Of a stretch of DNA of 64,000 bases, positions 16,042 through 24,837 are shown one piece after another. Source of the stretch: JABWBP01 sp964522165 (lineage in GTDB: Bacteria; Calditrichota; Calditrichia; RBG-13-44-9; J075); the NCBI GenBank assembly GCA_964522165.1, contig CAZFVV010000011.1, positions 1-64,000 of the forward strand. Direction: 5' to 3'. The first letter of the stretch is position 1. Every line of letters begins with the position of its first letter. The notes beneath the pieces are model-generated. The model made no database searches, was not told the origin of the DNA, and was given only the letters and a program-made list of their open reading frames with translations. Both the position numbers and the translations under genes were made by a program.

Positions 16042-17526
16042 TTACTCCCCCGCCCTCACCTTTCCGGCAAAAAAACCGATCACGCTGCAACAAAATCCCA
16101 GCAGGATATAGCCGATTTCGGTCTCGGCAAACCATGCCGGCTCCAGGCCGCGCAGGTGGCCGCGGGATTCCAGGTAGTAGAACAACAGGGTTCCGCAAAA
16201 GCCGAATAAAATAGAGAAATTCACCTGCCGGGCGGCCACACCGCGCCGGAATGCGGAGATGACCGGGATAAACACCGTGGTGGTGAGGATGCCGGAAGAG
16301 AGGTAAAAAATATCCCACAGCGATTCGGTAAACCAGGCATAGAGCAGCGCCAGCCCCACGGCGCCCACGGACACCCAGCGCGCCAGCGCTCCCAGCCGCG
16401 CCCGGTTCCAGCGCTCGTTTAAGTGCGGTTCCAGCAAATCGTAAGAGATGGAGAGCGCCACCACGTTGCTGCACGTGTCCACAGTGGACATGGCCGCCGC
16501 CACCAGGCCGATACCTAACAGCACGCTCAACCAGGGCGGGGTAAAATCCTGCATCAGAACGTTGAAAATGACCGCGCCGTCTTGCAGCCGGGCGGGTATT
16601 TCTCCCTGTAAAGGAGGGTACAATACCAGCGCGGAGAGGCCGATGAACATGGGCAGGATCCCCACGAACACCAGGGAGTTGAACCCCGCGACCAGCACCC
16701 CCTTGCGCGCTTCCCAATCGCTGCGGGCGGCCTGGAGGCGTATCCATACGTCGGTTTCCACCAGCCAGCCGGGCAGGTAGGCAAAGAAAGTGAGGGCGAT
16801 GAGCGCGATCCCGGGAGAAAAGAACCAGGGCATTTCCGGGGAAGATTTGGGAGCAACCGCGGAGGCGGCGAAGAGGTCTGCCGGGGCGGTGCCGCTGGCC
16901 TGAGCCGCAAGAATTCCCACTGCAGCCATACTGGTAATGAACAGGGCTACCAGGGCGTATTGGAATTTATCGGTGGATACCACCGCCTCAAAGCCGCCGG
17001 TGAAGGTGTACAGCGCCACAATGAACGCGATAATGGAAATCGTGAGCTTATGGGAAATTCCCAGGAAGGGAGCGATATTCTTCCCCGCGGCCCAGATTTC
17101 CGCTCCCGCCCACACGATGAAGACGAAAATCAGCGCCGGGGCTAACAGTTGCCGGCTGCGCCGCCCGAAGCACTTCTCCAGTAATTCCGGCTGGGAAAAC
17201 ACTTGCAGCTTGCGGAACAGGGGAGCGAAAGTGAAAAAACCCAGCATGGTTACCAGCCAGGGGATGCTGAGCAGCCAGGCCGCGCCCATCCCGTACCAGT
17301 AGAACAACTGCACCCCGTACACGCAGGACCAGCTAATGGACATCATGCTGGCGGAAATGGAAAGCCCGCTGGACCAGCCGGAGAGTTTTTTGTCCGCGGA
17401 CCAGAACGAGTGGTTGCTGGCGGACCGTTGCCGCCGGCGGTCCCGCCGCCAGATGTAAAAACCGATGCCCACTACCACGAGGCTGTAGAACAGAAAGGCG
17501 ATCCAGTACATGACGGTTGGTTTCAT
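16042..17526 (-). CDS. Sodium:solute symporter (SSS family)
   Basis: The 494-aa protein has about 13 hydrophobic segments. The SSS hallmarks are FWSADKKLSGWSSGLSISASMMSI near 41-64 (cf. the first core helix) and YTFTGGFEAVVSTDKFQ near 195. The closing helix ends GFFAGKVRAGE. It should couple Na+ entry to uptake of a small solute, which could be a sugar, an amino acid or an organic acid. It is flanked by the convergent WbqC gene and, upstream, by the citrate synthase gene in the same orientation. Confidence 0.88.
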   Translation of the reverse strand: MKPTVMYWIAFLFYSLVVVGIGFYIWRRDRRRQRSASNHSFWSADKKLSGWSSGLSISASMMSISWSCVYGVQLFYWYGMGAAWLLSIPWLVTMLGFFTFAPLFRKLQVFSQPELLEKCFGRRSRQLLAPALIFVFIVWAGAEIWAAGKNIAPFLGISHKLTISIIAFIVALYTFTGGFEAVVSTDKFQYALVALFITSMAAVGILAAQASGTAPADLFAASAVAPKSSPEMPWFFSPGIALIALTFFAYLPGWLVETDVWIRLQAARSDWEARKGVLVAGFNSLVFVGILPMFIGLSALVLYPPLQGEIPARLQDGAVIFNVLMQDFTPPWLSVLLGIGLVAAAMSTVDTCSNVVALSISYDLLEPHLNERWNRARLGALARWVSVGAVGLALLYAWFTESLWDIFYLSSGILTTTVFIPVISAFRRGVAARQVNFSILFGFCGTLLFYYLESRGHLRGLEPAWFAETEIGYILLGFCCSVIGFFAGKVRAGE

Positions 17527-17579
17527 GGCTTACCGGGCTTCCGCTTGGTATATTGCATGAAGGCTAAACTGTGATTCTT

Positions 17580-17665
17580 TGGCGGTATAGGGTATAAGGT
17601 ATAGGGTATAAGGCATCGTTTCCCCGATACCCTATCTATGCTCGCCACGATGCTCTGCATCGTGA
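17580..17665. repeat. Short tandem GGTATAGGGTATAA words and a small hairpin
   Basis: Two copies of about 14 bp (GGTATAGGGTATAA) lie near 17582-17612, with partial complements (GATACCCTATC) at about 17625-17636. A CACGATGC-TCT-GCATCGTG hairpin is at about 17646-17664. The block sits in the spacer between citrate synthase and the symporter gene and could serve as a terminator or processing site. No gene is present. Confidence 0.5.
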
Positions 17666-17697
17666 CGCCAGGGAAGAATCTCTGCTTCCTGCCGCCG

Positions 17698-19044
17698 TCA
17701 GGTGCGCTCGTCCATGGGCAGGTATTTCTGCGGCCCGGCCACGTTGCGGTAGGCCGGGCGGATGATCCGCCCCCCGTTGATGATCTCATCCAGGCGGTGC
17801 GCCGACCAGCCCGCCACCCGGGCCATGGCAAACAGGGGAGTGTAAATTTCTTCCGGAAATCCTAACATATCATACACAAAGCCGGAGAAATAATCCACGT
17901 TGGGTGCAATCACTTTATCGGATTGCTTTACTTTAGCAAACGCCCCGGGGGTAACTTCCGCCACGGCCTGGTAAAGATCGAATTCATCCAGACGGCCCTT
18001 CACCGCCGCCAGTTCCCGGGCTTTCCGGTTCAGGATGATCGCCCGGGGATCGGATTTGGTATAGACCGCGTGTCCCAGCCCGTACACCAGGCCGGTGCGG
18101 TTGTGCGCCTCCTTGCGAACGATTTTTTCGATGTACGCCGCAACTTCCTCGCGGTCCGCCCAGTCTTTCACGTTCTCTTTGATGTTGCGCATCATCGCCA
18201 TTACGTTGGCGTTGGCGGCGCCGTGCAGGGGGCCTTTCAACGAGCCGACGGCCGCGGCCATGGCGGAGTAAGTATCGGTCAGGCTGGAGGAGAGCACATG
18301 CACCGCGAAGGTGGAATTGTTGCCGCCCCCGTGTTCGGCGTGGAGCACCAGGGCCAAATCCAGGATTTGCGCTTCTAACTCCGTGAACTGCCCGGTGGGG
18401 CGCAGCATGTGCAGGAAATTTTGAGCAATATCATAATCGCTGCGGGGCGGGTTGAGGTAGAGCGCCTCCCCGTGGAATTGATGGCGCAGCGCCAAATACG
18501 AATAAGCAATAATGGCGGGGAATTTGGCCAGCAATTCCAGGGATTGGCGGATCACGTTGGGAATGGAAGTGTCTTCCGGGTTTTCATCTAAGGTATAAAG
18601 CGTCAGGGTTACCCGCTGCAAGGCGTTCATCACGTTCGGGCTGGTGTATTGCAGGATGTTGGCGGCGATCAGGCGGTTGGGCAGTTTCATGCGCGGGTAG
18701 AGATTGGCTTCATATTCTTGCAGCTCCGCGGCGGTGGGAAGCTTTCCGAACAGGAGCAGGTAGGTAACTTCCCCAAACCCCCGCCGTTGTTCTTTTTGAA
18801 TCCCTTCCACAATATCCACAATATCGATTCCGCGATAGCGCAGCTGGCCGTCCACCGGTATTAGCTTACCGTCGGTTTTCTGCGTTCCGATCACGCCGGA
18901 GATTTTCGACAGCCCCGCCAGCACGCCGGAACCGTCGGCGTTGCGCAAGCCGCGCTTCACGTCCAATTGGGCATACAGCTCTCGATCCACGCTGTTGCGT
19001 TCGAGAACTTCCCCGGAAACTTTATTGATAAAATCTATGCTCAT
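17698..19044 (-). CDS. gltA: Citrate (Si)-synthase / 2-methylcitrate synthase family
   Basis: The protein is 448 aa. Conserved elements are LRYRGIDI, the first active-site histidine region LHAEHGGGNNSTF, GPLHGAANANV, GLGHAVYTKSDPR and the terminal NVDYFSGFVYDMLGFPEEIYTPLFAMAR segment with the catalytic aspartate. It condenses acetyl-CoA and oxaloacetate in the TCA cycle; a methylcitrate role cannot be excluded. The ATG at 19044 is favoured because GGAG lies 9 nt upstream; ATGs at 19059/19062 give an MMETHL extension without homology. The N-terminal extension of about 50 residues matches the longer citrate synthases found in some anaerobes. Confidence 0.92.
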   Translation of the reverse strand: MSIDFINKVSGEVLERNSVDRELYAQLDVKRGLRNADGSGVLAGLSKISGVIGTQKTDGKLIPVDGQLRYRGIDIVDIVEGIQKEQRRGFGEVTYLLLFGKLPTAAELQEYEANLYPRMKLPNRLIAANILQYTSPNVMNALQRVTLTLYTLDENPEDTSIPNVIRQSLELLAKFPAIIAYSYLALRHQFHGEALYLNPPRSDYDIAQNFLHMLRPTGQFTELEAQILDLALVLHAEHGGGNNSTFAVHVLSSSLTDTYSAMAAAVGSLKGPLHGAANANVMAMMRNIKENVKDWADREEVAAYIEKIVRKEAHNRTGLVYGLGHAVYTKSDPRAIILNRKARELAAVKGRLDEFDLYQAVAEVTPGAFAKVKQSDKVIAPNVDYFSGFVYDMLGFPEEIYTPLFAMARVAGWSAHRLDEIINGGRIIRPAYRNVAGPQKYLPMDERT

Positions 19045-19212
19045 AAGGTGAGTCTCCATCATTTAAAAGGTATAGGTTGCAAAGGAATTTGGGAATAAAC
19101 GGTCGCCTTCCGCTAAGCCGGCGATTTAAACTTTGCTTGCATCTTTTCCCTGCCTATATCTTTGATAATTTAACACGAACCGGTAAATTTTCGCACTTGA
19201 ATTTTAAAAAGA

Positions 19213-19312
19213 NNNNNNNNNNNNNNNNNNNNNNNNNNNNNNNNNNNNNNNNNNNNNNNNNNNNNNNNNNNNNNNNNNNNNNNNNNNNNNNNNNNNNNNN
19301 NNNNNNNNNNNN
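19213..19312. other. Assembly gap (100 N)
   Basis: No duplicated flanks are visible, so sequence is probably missing. It lies in the upstream region of the phosphatidyltransferase gene and could hide its true start and promoter. Confidence 0.75.
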
Positions 19313-19313
19313 T

Positions 19314-19970
19314 ATGGCTGCAAATATCATTACCCTGGGGCGCATCCTGCTGGCGTTTTTTACCCTGATATTATTCCAGGGGGGATTCGGCTGGCGGATT
19401 GCAGCGGTATTATTGACCATCCTGGTGATCTATCTCGATTCACTGGACGGGATCGTGGCCCGCAAGTTAGGGGCTGCCAGCGATTTCGGGGCGCTTTTCG
19501 ACATCACCGGCGACCGGATCGTGGAGCACGTTTACTGGATCTTCTTCACCGCCATGGGACTGGTCAGCCTCTGGGTTCCCATCATTTACGTCAGCCGCAG
19601 TTTTTTAGTGGATACCCTGCGCGCGGTGGCGTTCACCAAAGAAGGCAAAACCCCCTTCGGGGAAAAGAGCATGATGCGCTCCCGCTGGGCGTTTTGGTTG
19701 ACCGCCTCCCGCCTCAGCCGGGCAATCTATGGAGCGGGGAAGGTGATCGTGTTCGTGCTTTTAGGGATCATCCTGGTGTTCAGAAGCCCCGATGCGGTGT
19801 TGCCGGGGTGGCTTCCGGCAAACTTTCTTCAAATGCTGGGATGGATTACCGACATCCTGGTATGGATAGTGGTGCTGATGAATCTGCTGCGCGGCTTCCC
19901 GGTGCTATGGGACGGGCGGTTTTATCTCTTTGATAAACGTTTCCCCCGGGAGATGAAGGATGCGCAGTAA
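19314..19970 (+). CDS. CDP-alcohol phosphatidyltransferase (PgsA-like)
   Basis: The visible 218 residues have several membrane helices and the complete CDP-alcohol phosphatidyltransferase motif D45-G46-x2-A49-R50-x8-G59-x3-D63-x3-D67. The enzyme transfers a phosphatidyl group from CDP-diacylglycerol to an alcohol such as glycerol-3-phosphate or inositol phosphate at the inner membrane. The ATG lies 1 base after the N-run, so a longer N-terminus is possible. A HAD phosphatase gene starts 55 bp downstream; the pair could make phosphatidylglycerophosphate and then remove its phosphate. Confidence 0.85.
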   Translation: MAANIITLGRILLAFFTLILFQGGFGWRIAAVLLTILVIYLDSLDGIVARKLGAASDFGALFDITGDRIVEHVYWIFFTAMGLVSLWVPIIYVSRSFLVDTLRAVAFTKEGKTPFGEKSMMRSRWAFWLTASRLSRAIYGAGKVIVFVLLGIILVFRSPDAVLPGWLPANFLQMLGWITDILVWIVVLMNLLRGFPVLWDGRFYLFDKRFPREMKDAQ

Positions 19971-20025
19971 TTTTAGTAGGCAATAGGCAGCAGGCAACGC
20001 TGCATAAAACGGAAGGCAATGGAAC

Positions 20026-20679
20026 ATGGCGCGCTGGGCGGTTTTCGACGTGGACGGAACCCTGCTGCCGGGCGATTCTATGGAAGCAAGGTTCATCAAG
20101 CGCAGCATCCGGCGGGGAATGATTTCCCCGGCAGGCTTCCTGGGGCTGTTGGAGAACACCCTGAAATTCTTTTTCCGGGGCAATCTTACCGGAGGACTAA
20201 AGGGGGATAAATCACTTTTGAAAGGTCTCCCCTTCAGCCGGGTAGAAACGGAAGCGGCGGCGTGCTTTAGCGCGGAGATTGCGCCCCGGCTGTCTCGAAG
20301 GGGAAAGGAAACTATCAAACGCTGCCGGGAGGAGGGCTACCGCATTCTGCTGATGACCGGCTCTCCGGATTTTTTAGCCCGCCATCTGCTCCCGGTATTA
20401 CAGCCGGATCAGCTCATCAGCGCGGAGATGGAAATTGCCAACGGCTGTCTTACCGGAAAAGTAAAGGGCTTGCACCCTTACGGAGAGGCGAAACAGATCC
20501 TGCTGCTCCGGGCGCAGCGGCAGTTGCAGATCGACTTCTCCGCATCCGTCGTGTTCGCCAACCACCATAGCGACGCCGCGCACATGGAGCTGTTCGGGCG
20601 CGCCGTGGCGGTCAACCCGGGCCGGAAATTGGAACGGATTGCCCGGGCGCGGGGGTGGGAAATCGAATATTGGGGATGA
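20026..20679 (+). CDS. HAD-IB family phosphatase (SerB/PgpC-like)
   Basis: The 217-aa protein has HAD motif I DVDGT (nucleophile D8, acid D10), motif II TGS at 111-113, and a motif III lysine in GEAKQ near 156. Motif IV reads ANHHSD (178-183) where most HAD-IB enzymes have a GDS/SDS...D pattern, so one acidic residue is replaced while the terminal Asp is kept. The cap domain is inserted after motif I (C1 type). Given the neighbouring CDP-alcohol phosphatidyltransferase, a phosphatidylglycerophosphatase role (as for PgpC) is a reasonable inference, but phosphoserine or other phosphomonoesters are possible. Confidence 0.78.
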   Translation: MARWAVFDVDGTLLPGDSMEARFIKRSIRRGMISPAGFLGLLENTLKFFFRGNLTGGLKGDKSLLKGLPFSRVETEAAACFSAEIAPRLSRRGKETIKRCREEGYRILLMTGSPDFLARHLLPVLQPDQLISAEMEIANGCLTGKVKGLHPYGEAKQILLLRAQRQLQIDFSASVVFANHHSDAAHMELFGRAVAVNPGRKLERIARARGWEIEYWG

Positions 20680-20747
20680 AAGCTCTTGGAGTGAGGTACG
20701 GCAGGTTTGACTCGGGAATTCTCCGATTTTGATCGAATTAATCCGAA

Positions 20748-20957
20748 CCGTTCCAGGGACCATTGATGTAGCGGCCTAACTATCCTTGTTTTGCTGCTGG
20801 AANNNNNNNNNNNNNNNNNNNNNNNNNNNNNNNNNNNNNNNNNNNNNNNNNNNNNNNNNNNNNNNNNNNNNNNNNNNNNNNNNNNNNNNNNNNNNNNNNN
20901 NNCCGTTCCAGGGACCATTGATGTAGCGGCCTAACTATCCTTGTTTTGCTGCTGGAA
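20748..20957. other. False scaffold gap: duplicated 55-bp flanks around 100 Ns
   Basis: Bases 20748-20802 recur exactly at 20903-20957 on either side of the N-run 20803-20902. As at the modC gap, this fits unmerged contigs overlapping by one 55-mer. Collapsing it leaves about 130 bp between the HAD phosphatase and the antitoxin-like gene, with no room for a toxin gene. Confidence 0.85.
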
Positions 20958-20967
20958 TTGGTGTCCA

Positions 20968-21204
20968 CTAAATATCCCGTTCCCATTCATTCCTCAATTT
21001 GCGAAGCTCATCATCGATTTGATCAAATGATAAGTTGGATCGGCCTATTCCGTAATAATCTTCAGGATTAAACTGGGTGGGCCTTTGGCGTCCTGCGTCA
21101 ACAGGCAGAATGATGACCTCTACTGGATCATCTCCGAAAGATTTCGGCAATGTAATGGTTATTTTTCGCCTGTTTGGTTTTTTGATCATTCTCAAGGCTT
21201 CCAT
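20968..21204 (-). CDS. Small antitoxin-like protein (orphan)
   Basis: The 78-aa protein reads as a short N-terminal strand-helix (RKITITLPKSFGDDPVEVIILPVD), a linker with FNPEDYYGIGRS, and a charged C-terminus ending ELRKLRNEWERDI. This layout, especially the LRNEWERDI tail, matches small antitoxins paired with PIN-domain toxins. The start at 21204 is set by GAGGAGG 7 nt upstream. No toxin gene follows: downstream are only about 130 real bases before a convergent gene. It is therefore an orphan antitoxin or a relic. The family call rests on resemblance only. Confidence 0.6.
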   Translation of the reverse strand: MEALRMIKKPNRRKITITLPKSFGDDPVEVIILPVDAGRQRPTQFNPEDYYGIGRSNLSFDQIDDELRKLRNEWERDI

Positions 21205-21446
21205 TCTTAGCCTCCTCACTTCGCGATTCAGGTGAACATTGAAAAAACAGAAGTAATGTATTCAATGGCTCAAAGAAATGCAATTCCTCATTTTTCACCG
21301 GAGACTCCGGTCTGGTTTAGGGGCTGGCTACGAAGCTGTCCCTTTTGGAAAGCAGGGTTTATGTGAGGAATTTTCTACTCTTTCGCCGCTTTGCCAGATT
21401 TTCCCGGATAACGACCCTCTCCGAGGGCAATCATCGCCGGGAGCAT

Positions 21447-21477
21447 AAAAAAACGCCGGTGAAATACTTCACCGGCG
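21447..21477 (-). terminator. Rho-independent terminator of the secreted-protein gene
   Basis: Read on the minus strand, a perfect 10-bp stem CGCCGGTGAA-loop-TTCACCGGCG (plus positions 21454-21463 and 21468-21477) is followed by seven T's (plus-strand A's at 21447-21453). It lies 48 bp past the stop of the gene at 21526-23136. The rest of the stretch to 21219 shows nothing else. Confidence 0.88.
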
Positions 21478-21525
21478 CTCTCTGTTACTTCAAATCCCGA
21501 TTTCAAGACCGGGGAGGTGCAAAAG

Positions 21526-23136
21526 TTACTTCAACAGTACCATTTTGCGGGTCTGCACGAAATTTCCTGCTTCCAGGCGGTACAGGTAGATGCCGCTGGC
21601 GACTTTCACCCCGGCGTCGCTGGTTCCGTTCCAATTCACCGTATAGCTCCCGGCGCCCTGGAATCCCTGTACCAGGGTTTTTACTTCCCGGCCGCTGAGA
21701 TCGTAAATCTTCAACGTTACGCCGGCGTTTTTGGCCAGGTCATAGGCAATCGCGGTGGAGGGGTTGAAGGGGTTGGGATAATTTTGCCGCAAGCTGAAGC
21801 TCGCCGGCGTGGAGAGATTGTCATCTCCGATACCGACAATGTCTTCTTGCGTATAAGAAACATTATCCAGGGAGAAGGAAGAGCCGTTATTGAAATTATC
21901 CTGCACCCGCTCGCGGAAAGCGATATAAATATCCGCCCCCGCGCTCACCAACCCGCTCACCTTGTAGGAATATTTGTTCCAGGCCGTGGAGGTGTCCCCC
22001 CCGGCGCCAAAGCCCAGGGTTGCCACCAGGGTGGTGAAATTCGCCGGATCATTGTTCCCGGTCGTGGAAATGCGCACCTCGAGGGTATCGGTGTAATTGT
22101 TCGGCCAGTAGCGCAGCCAGAAGTGCAGCGAATCATTGGACTCAACGTTGCTAACCTGTTGAGTAACCAGCCATTGATCGTTGGAAGCCGCGCCGCCGGT
22201 ATTCCAGGTGCAGAAAGCTACCGAAGCTCCACTATTAGGAGCGCCGGTAACCACGCCGCCGGTCCAACCGGGAACGGGGGTAGTGCCGATTGCGACCTGG
22301 TCCCAGCCGGTTCCGCCATCGGGATTCAGTTTCACCCAGTTGGCGGGCGGGAACGCGCCTTCAAATCCCTCTTCAAAAACGATGGTCTGGCCGCCGCCGG
22401 TCTGGCTAAGCCCCATGCGGATATTCCAGTTCAGGTTGATACCGAAATCCGCCAACTGCGCGCCGTTGGGCAGGGTGGGGTCCCACACCCAGCCGCCTCT
22501 TTCCGGCACCATGGGGCCGGCGTCGGTTCCCAGCGGGTATGCCGGGGGAGAGGCCTGGTTCTGCTGGATGAAAATGGAGACCGCGTAGATCTGCCCGCTT
22601 TGCAGGCTCACCGGGCTGGTAAGGGTATGGATGGTCCAGTTGTCCAGGGCGGTAATTTCCGCGGTGATGTCCTGGGAATACACTTTCGTGCCCAAATTGA
22701 TAGTGGAAGGCCCGGAAGGGTTAATGGTCACGCCTTCATAAATCTCCACCAACACGCTGTCCCAGGCCAGGGGGCTGCGCATCCAGGCCCACGCTTCGGT
22801 GATCTCGTGGGTTCCCACGAAAGGTCCCAATTCCGTGGGAGTAAACACCACAATTCCACGCCACTCGGTGATGCCGTCTCCCACGCCGCTGTTATTATCG
22901 CCGTCCCAGTGCAGAACCGTATCGGCCGCGGTTATCGAGGCGTTGGGAATGATGCGGGTGGGCAGCGGTTGGCCGGGCTGCGCTCTTTCCGCGCTGGAAA
23001 CGCCGGCCGGCGACTGCTTGGCCGCGTTGGAGGGATCTTTTGCAAACTGCCCCCCGGCAAACGCGGCTACCGAGCAGGCCAGGAGCACTGCCAGTGCCAG
23101 TGAAAGAATCGAATTACCGGTTGCGAATTTCTTCAT
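21526..23136 (-). CDS. Secreted surface protein with C-terminal sorting (T9SS/FlgD-like) domain
   Basis: The 536-aa protein starts with a signal peptide (cleavage near AFAGG). It continues with an N-terminal beta-rich region (LHWDGDNNSGVGDGITEW..., to about 230). A carbohydrate-binding-like jelly roll of the cleaved-adhesin/choice-of-anchor J type follows (VFEEGFEGAFPPANWVKLNPDGGTGW ... WLVTQQV ... LHFWLRYW). The last 80 residues form a sorting-type domain: RQNYPNPFNPSTAIAYDLAKNAG, then KIYDLSGREVKTLV, and a final VQTRKMVLLK. Such tails direct export and surface attachment in the FCB group. The start at 23136 has GGAAAGGA upstream. The role (adhesion or an extracellular binding function) is inferred. 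Confidence 0.88.
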   Translation of the reverse strand: MKKFATGNSILSLALAVLLACSVAAFAGGQFAKDPSNAAKQSPAGVSSAERAQPGQPLPTRIIPNASITAADTVLHWDGDNNSGVGDGITEWRGIVVFTPTELGPFVGTHEITEAWAWMRSPLAWDSVLVEIYEGVTINPSGPSTINLGTKVYSQDITAEITALDNWTIHTLTSPVSLQSGQIYAVSIFIQQNQASPPAYPLGTDAGPMVPERGGWVWDPTLPNGAQLADFGINLNWNIRMGLSQTGGGQTIVFEEGFEGAFPPANWVKLNPDGGTGWDQVAIGTTPVPGWTGGVVTGAPNSGASVAFCTWNTGGAASNDQWLVTQQVSNVESNDSLHFWLRYWPNNYTDTLEVRISTTGNNDPANFTTLVATLGFGAGGDTSTAWNKYSYKVSGLVSAGADIYIAFRERVQDNFNNGSSFSLDNVSYTQEDIVGIGDDNLSTPASFSLRQNYPNPFNPSTAIAYDLAKNAGVTLKIYDLSGREVKTLVQGFQGAGSYTVNWNGTSDAGVKVASGIYLYRLEAGNFVQTRKMVLLK

Positions 23137-23595
23137 CGATCTAATCCTTTCCGTTATGGATGAGTGTTGAAACCGCCCGGCGTTTCCGGGCCAGTTGAGG
23201 AAAATATTGTTTTCAAAATGCCGGGAGAAACTTCCCGAAATCCCTGGAGCGGGGGAAATCGATTGATCAGGCGGAAATGTATTTTTAAAAGCAGAAAAGG
23301 CATTCAAAGACGAAGGCCATCCATCTTTTATTAGGAGTTGCAGTTTACTACTCTTTGTGAAAGAACCAGCCAGAACACTAAGCCAGTAACCTGAAAAACA
23401 TGTTTTAGATGCGGCTAATATAGGGTTGGATGGGAGCATTTCCAAATACTTAATCGCTCGACAGGCGCTACCCGTAATTCACCGCGCAGGCGCAGGAAGA
23501 CCTTGCATATTCCGGGTGGAAAGGGTAAATTTTGCCCCCTTCGGGATCGCAGCCGCAATCACTGCGATAAACCGTTTTATGGTAACATATTCGCG
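23137..23595. other. Divergent intergenic region, no gene seen
   Basis: This 459-bp stretch separates the minus-strand secreted-protein gene from the plus-strand cysteine desulfurase gene. Open frames entering it lack start signals and homology. It must contain both promoters; several TTGAGG/TTGATC words are present but no convincing -35/-10 pair could be fixed by eye. Confidence 0.45.
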
Positions 23596-24774
23596 ATGAA
23601 ACCACCAGCGCCCGCGCCAAAGCCCTTTGTCTATCTGGACCACGGGGCTACAACCCCCCTGGATCCGCAAGTAGCGGAAGCCATGCTGCCCTATCTCAGG
23701 GGCGGCTACGGAAATCCTTCCAGCCTCCACCGCCCCGGCCGGGAAGCCCGCCTGGCCCTGGAAAACGCCCGCTCCCGCCTGGCCGGGCTGCTCAACGCCC
23801 GGGAAAGCGAAATTTACTTTGTCAGCGGGGGAACGGAGGCGGATAACCTCGCCGTTCAGGGCGCGGCGTTCAAAAATCGCCATAAGGGGCAGCATATCAT
23901 TACCACCGCGGTCGAGCATCCCGCGGTGCTGAACACCTGCAAAGCCCTGGAAAAGCAGGGATTCGAGGCCACTTACCTGCCGGTGGATGAATACGGGCAG
24001 GTTGACCCGGAAACCGTGCGCAGCGCCATCCGGCGGGATACCATCCTGCTCAGCGTGATGCACGGCAACAATGAGGTGGGAACTCTCAATCCCATTGCCG
24101 AGATCGGGAAAATTGCCCGGGAAGCGGGTGTGTATTTTCATAGCGACGCGGTGCAAAGCTTCGGCAAAATCCCTATAGACGTGCAGGCGCTGCCGGTCGA
24201 TCTTCTCTCCATTTCCGGGCATAAAATTTACGGGCCTAAGGGAACCGGGGCGCTCTACCTCCGGCGGGGCGCAGCGGTGGGCAAACTCTTGCACGGCGGC
24301 CGCCAGGAGGGGGACAAACGCGCCGGAACGGAAAACCTCCCCGGCATCATCGGGCTGGCGAAGGCGGCGGAATTGATTTGCCGCAGCCGGGAGGAGCAGT
24401 CCCGCCGCGTGGGGGAGCTGCGCGACTATTTTCAGGAGCATTTGCTGCGGCAATTCCCGGGGATTCGGGTAAACGGACATCCGCAGGAACGCCTCTATCA
24501 CAATCTGAACGTCTCATTCCCCGGCTGCGACAGCGAAACCCTGCTGCTGAGCTTAGATATGCAGGGAATCGCTACTTCTAACGGTTCCGCGTGCAGCTCC
24601 GGCAGCATCGAGCCTTCTCACGTGCTGAAAGCGATGGGTCTGCCGGCGGCAATGGCCCGTTCGGCCATCCGCTTCACGCTGGGAAAGGACAACACCCGGG
24701 CGGAGATCGATTACGTTCTGGAAACCCTGCGGGAAATCATTCCCCGTTTGCAAAATATCCGACAAAAGGTTTGA
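23596..24774 (+). CDS. Cysteine desulfurase (IscS/NifS class)
   Basis: The 392-aa PLP enzyme shows YLDHGATTPLDP at 13-24, the cofactor-stacking H108 in VEHPA, HGNNEVGTLNP near 156-166 and the Schiff-base lysine K210 in SGHKIYGPKG. The mobile active-site cysteine is C333 in SNGSACSSGS. It removes sulfur from cysteine for iron-sulfur cluster or thio-cofactor synthesis. The ATG at 23596 puts homology at the N-terminus; the frame is open for 93 bp upstream but without a better start. No iscU or other Fe-S assembly gene is adjacent. Confidence 0.92.
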   Translation: MKPPAPAPKPFVYLDHGATTPLDPQVAEAMLPYLRGGYGNPSSLHRPGREARLALENARSRLAGLLNARESEIYFVSGGTEADNLAVQGAAFKNRHKGQHIITTAVEHPAVLNTCKALEKQGFEATYLPVDEYGQVDPETVRSAIRRDTILLSVMHGNNEVGTLNPIAEIGKIAREAGVYFHSDAVQSFGKIPIDVQALPVDLLSISGHKIYGPKGTGALYLRRGAAVGKLLHGGRQEGDKRAGTENLPGIIGLAKAAELICRSREEQSRRVGELRDYFQEHLLRQFPGIRVNGHPQERLYHNLNVSFPGCDSETLLLSLDMQGIATSNGSACSSGSIEPSHVLKAMGLPAAMARSAIRFTLGKDNTRAEIDYVLETLREIIPRLQNIRQKV

Positions 24775-24837
24775 CGATATGGTTCGGAAGCTCATCAACC
24801 CTCATTCATAAACTCATCAAACCGGAAAGGAAACAAG

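Noticed and set aside
17490..17526. GFFAGK at the C-terminus of the symporter (16042-17526) considered as a further microprotein relative
   Set aside because: The match is only six residues inside a membrane helix of a long, well-defined transporter; it is most likely coincidence.
21517..23103. Plus-strand open frame of about 528 codons across the secreted-protein gene
   Set aside because: The minus strand carries the signal peptide, domain order, sorting tail and a terminator; the plus frame has none.
23479..24501. Long minus-strand open frame (about 340 codons) opposite the cysteine desulfurase gene
   Set aside because: It is the antisense shadow of a well-supported enzyme gene in GC-rich sequence; it has no recognisable domain and no plausible start signal.
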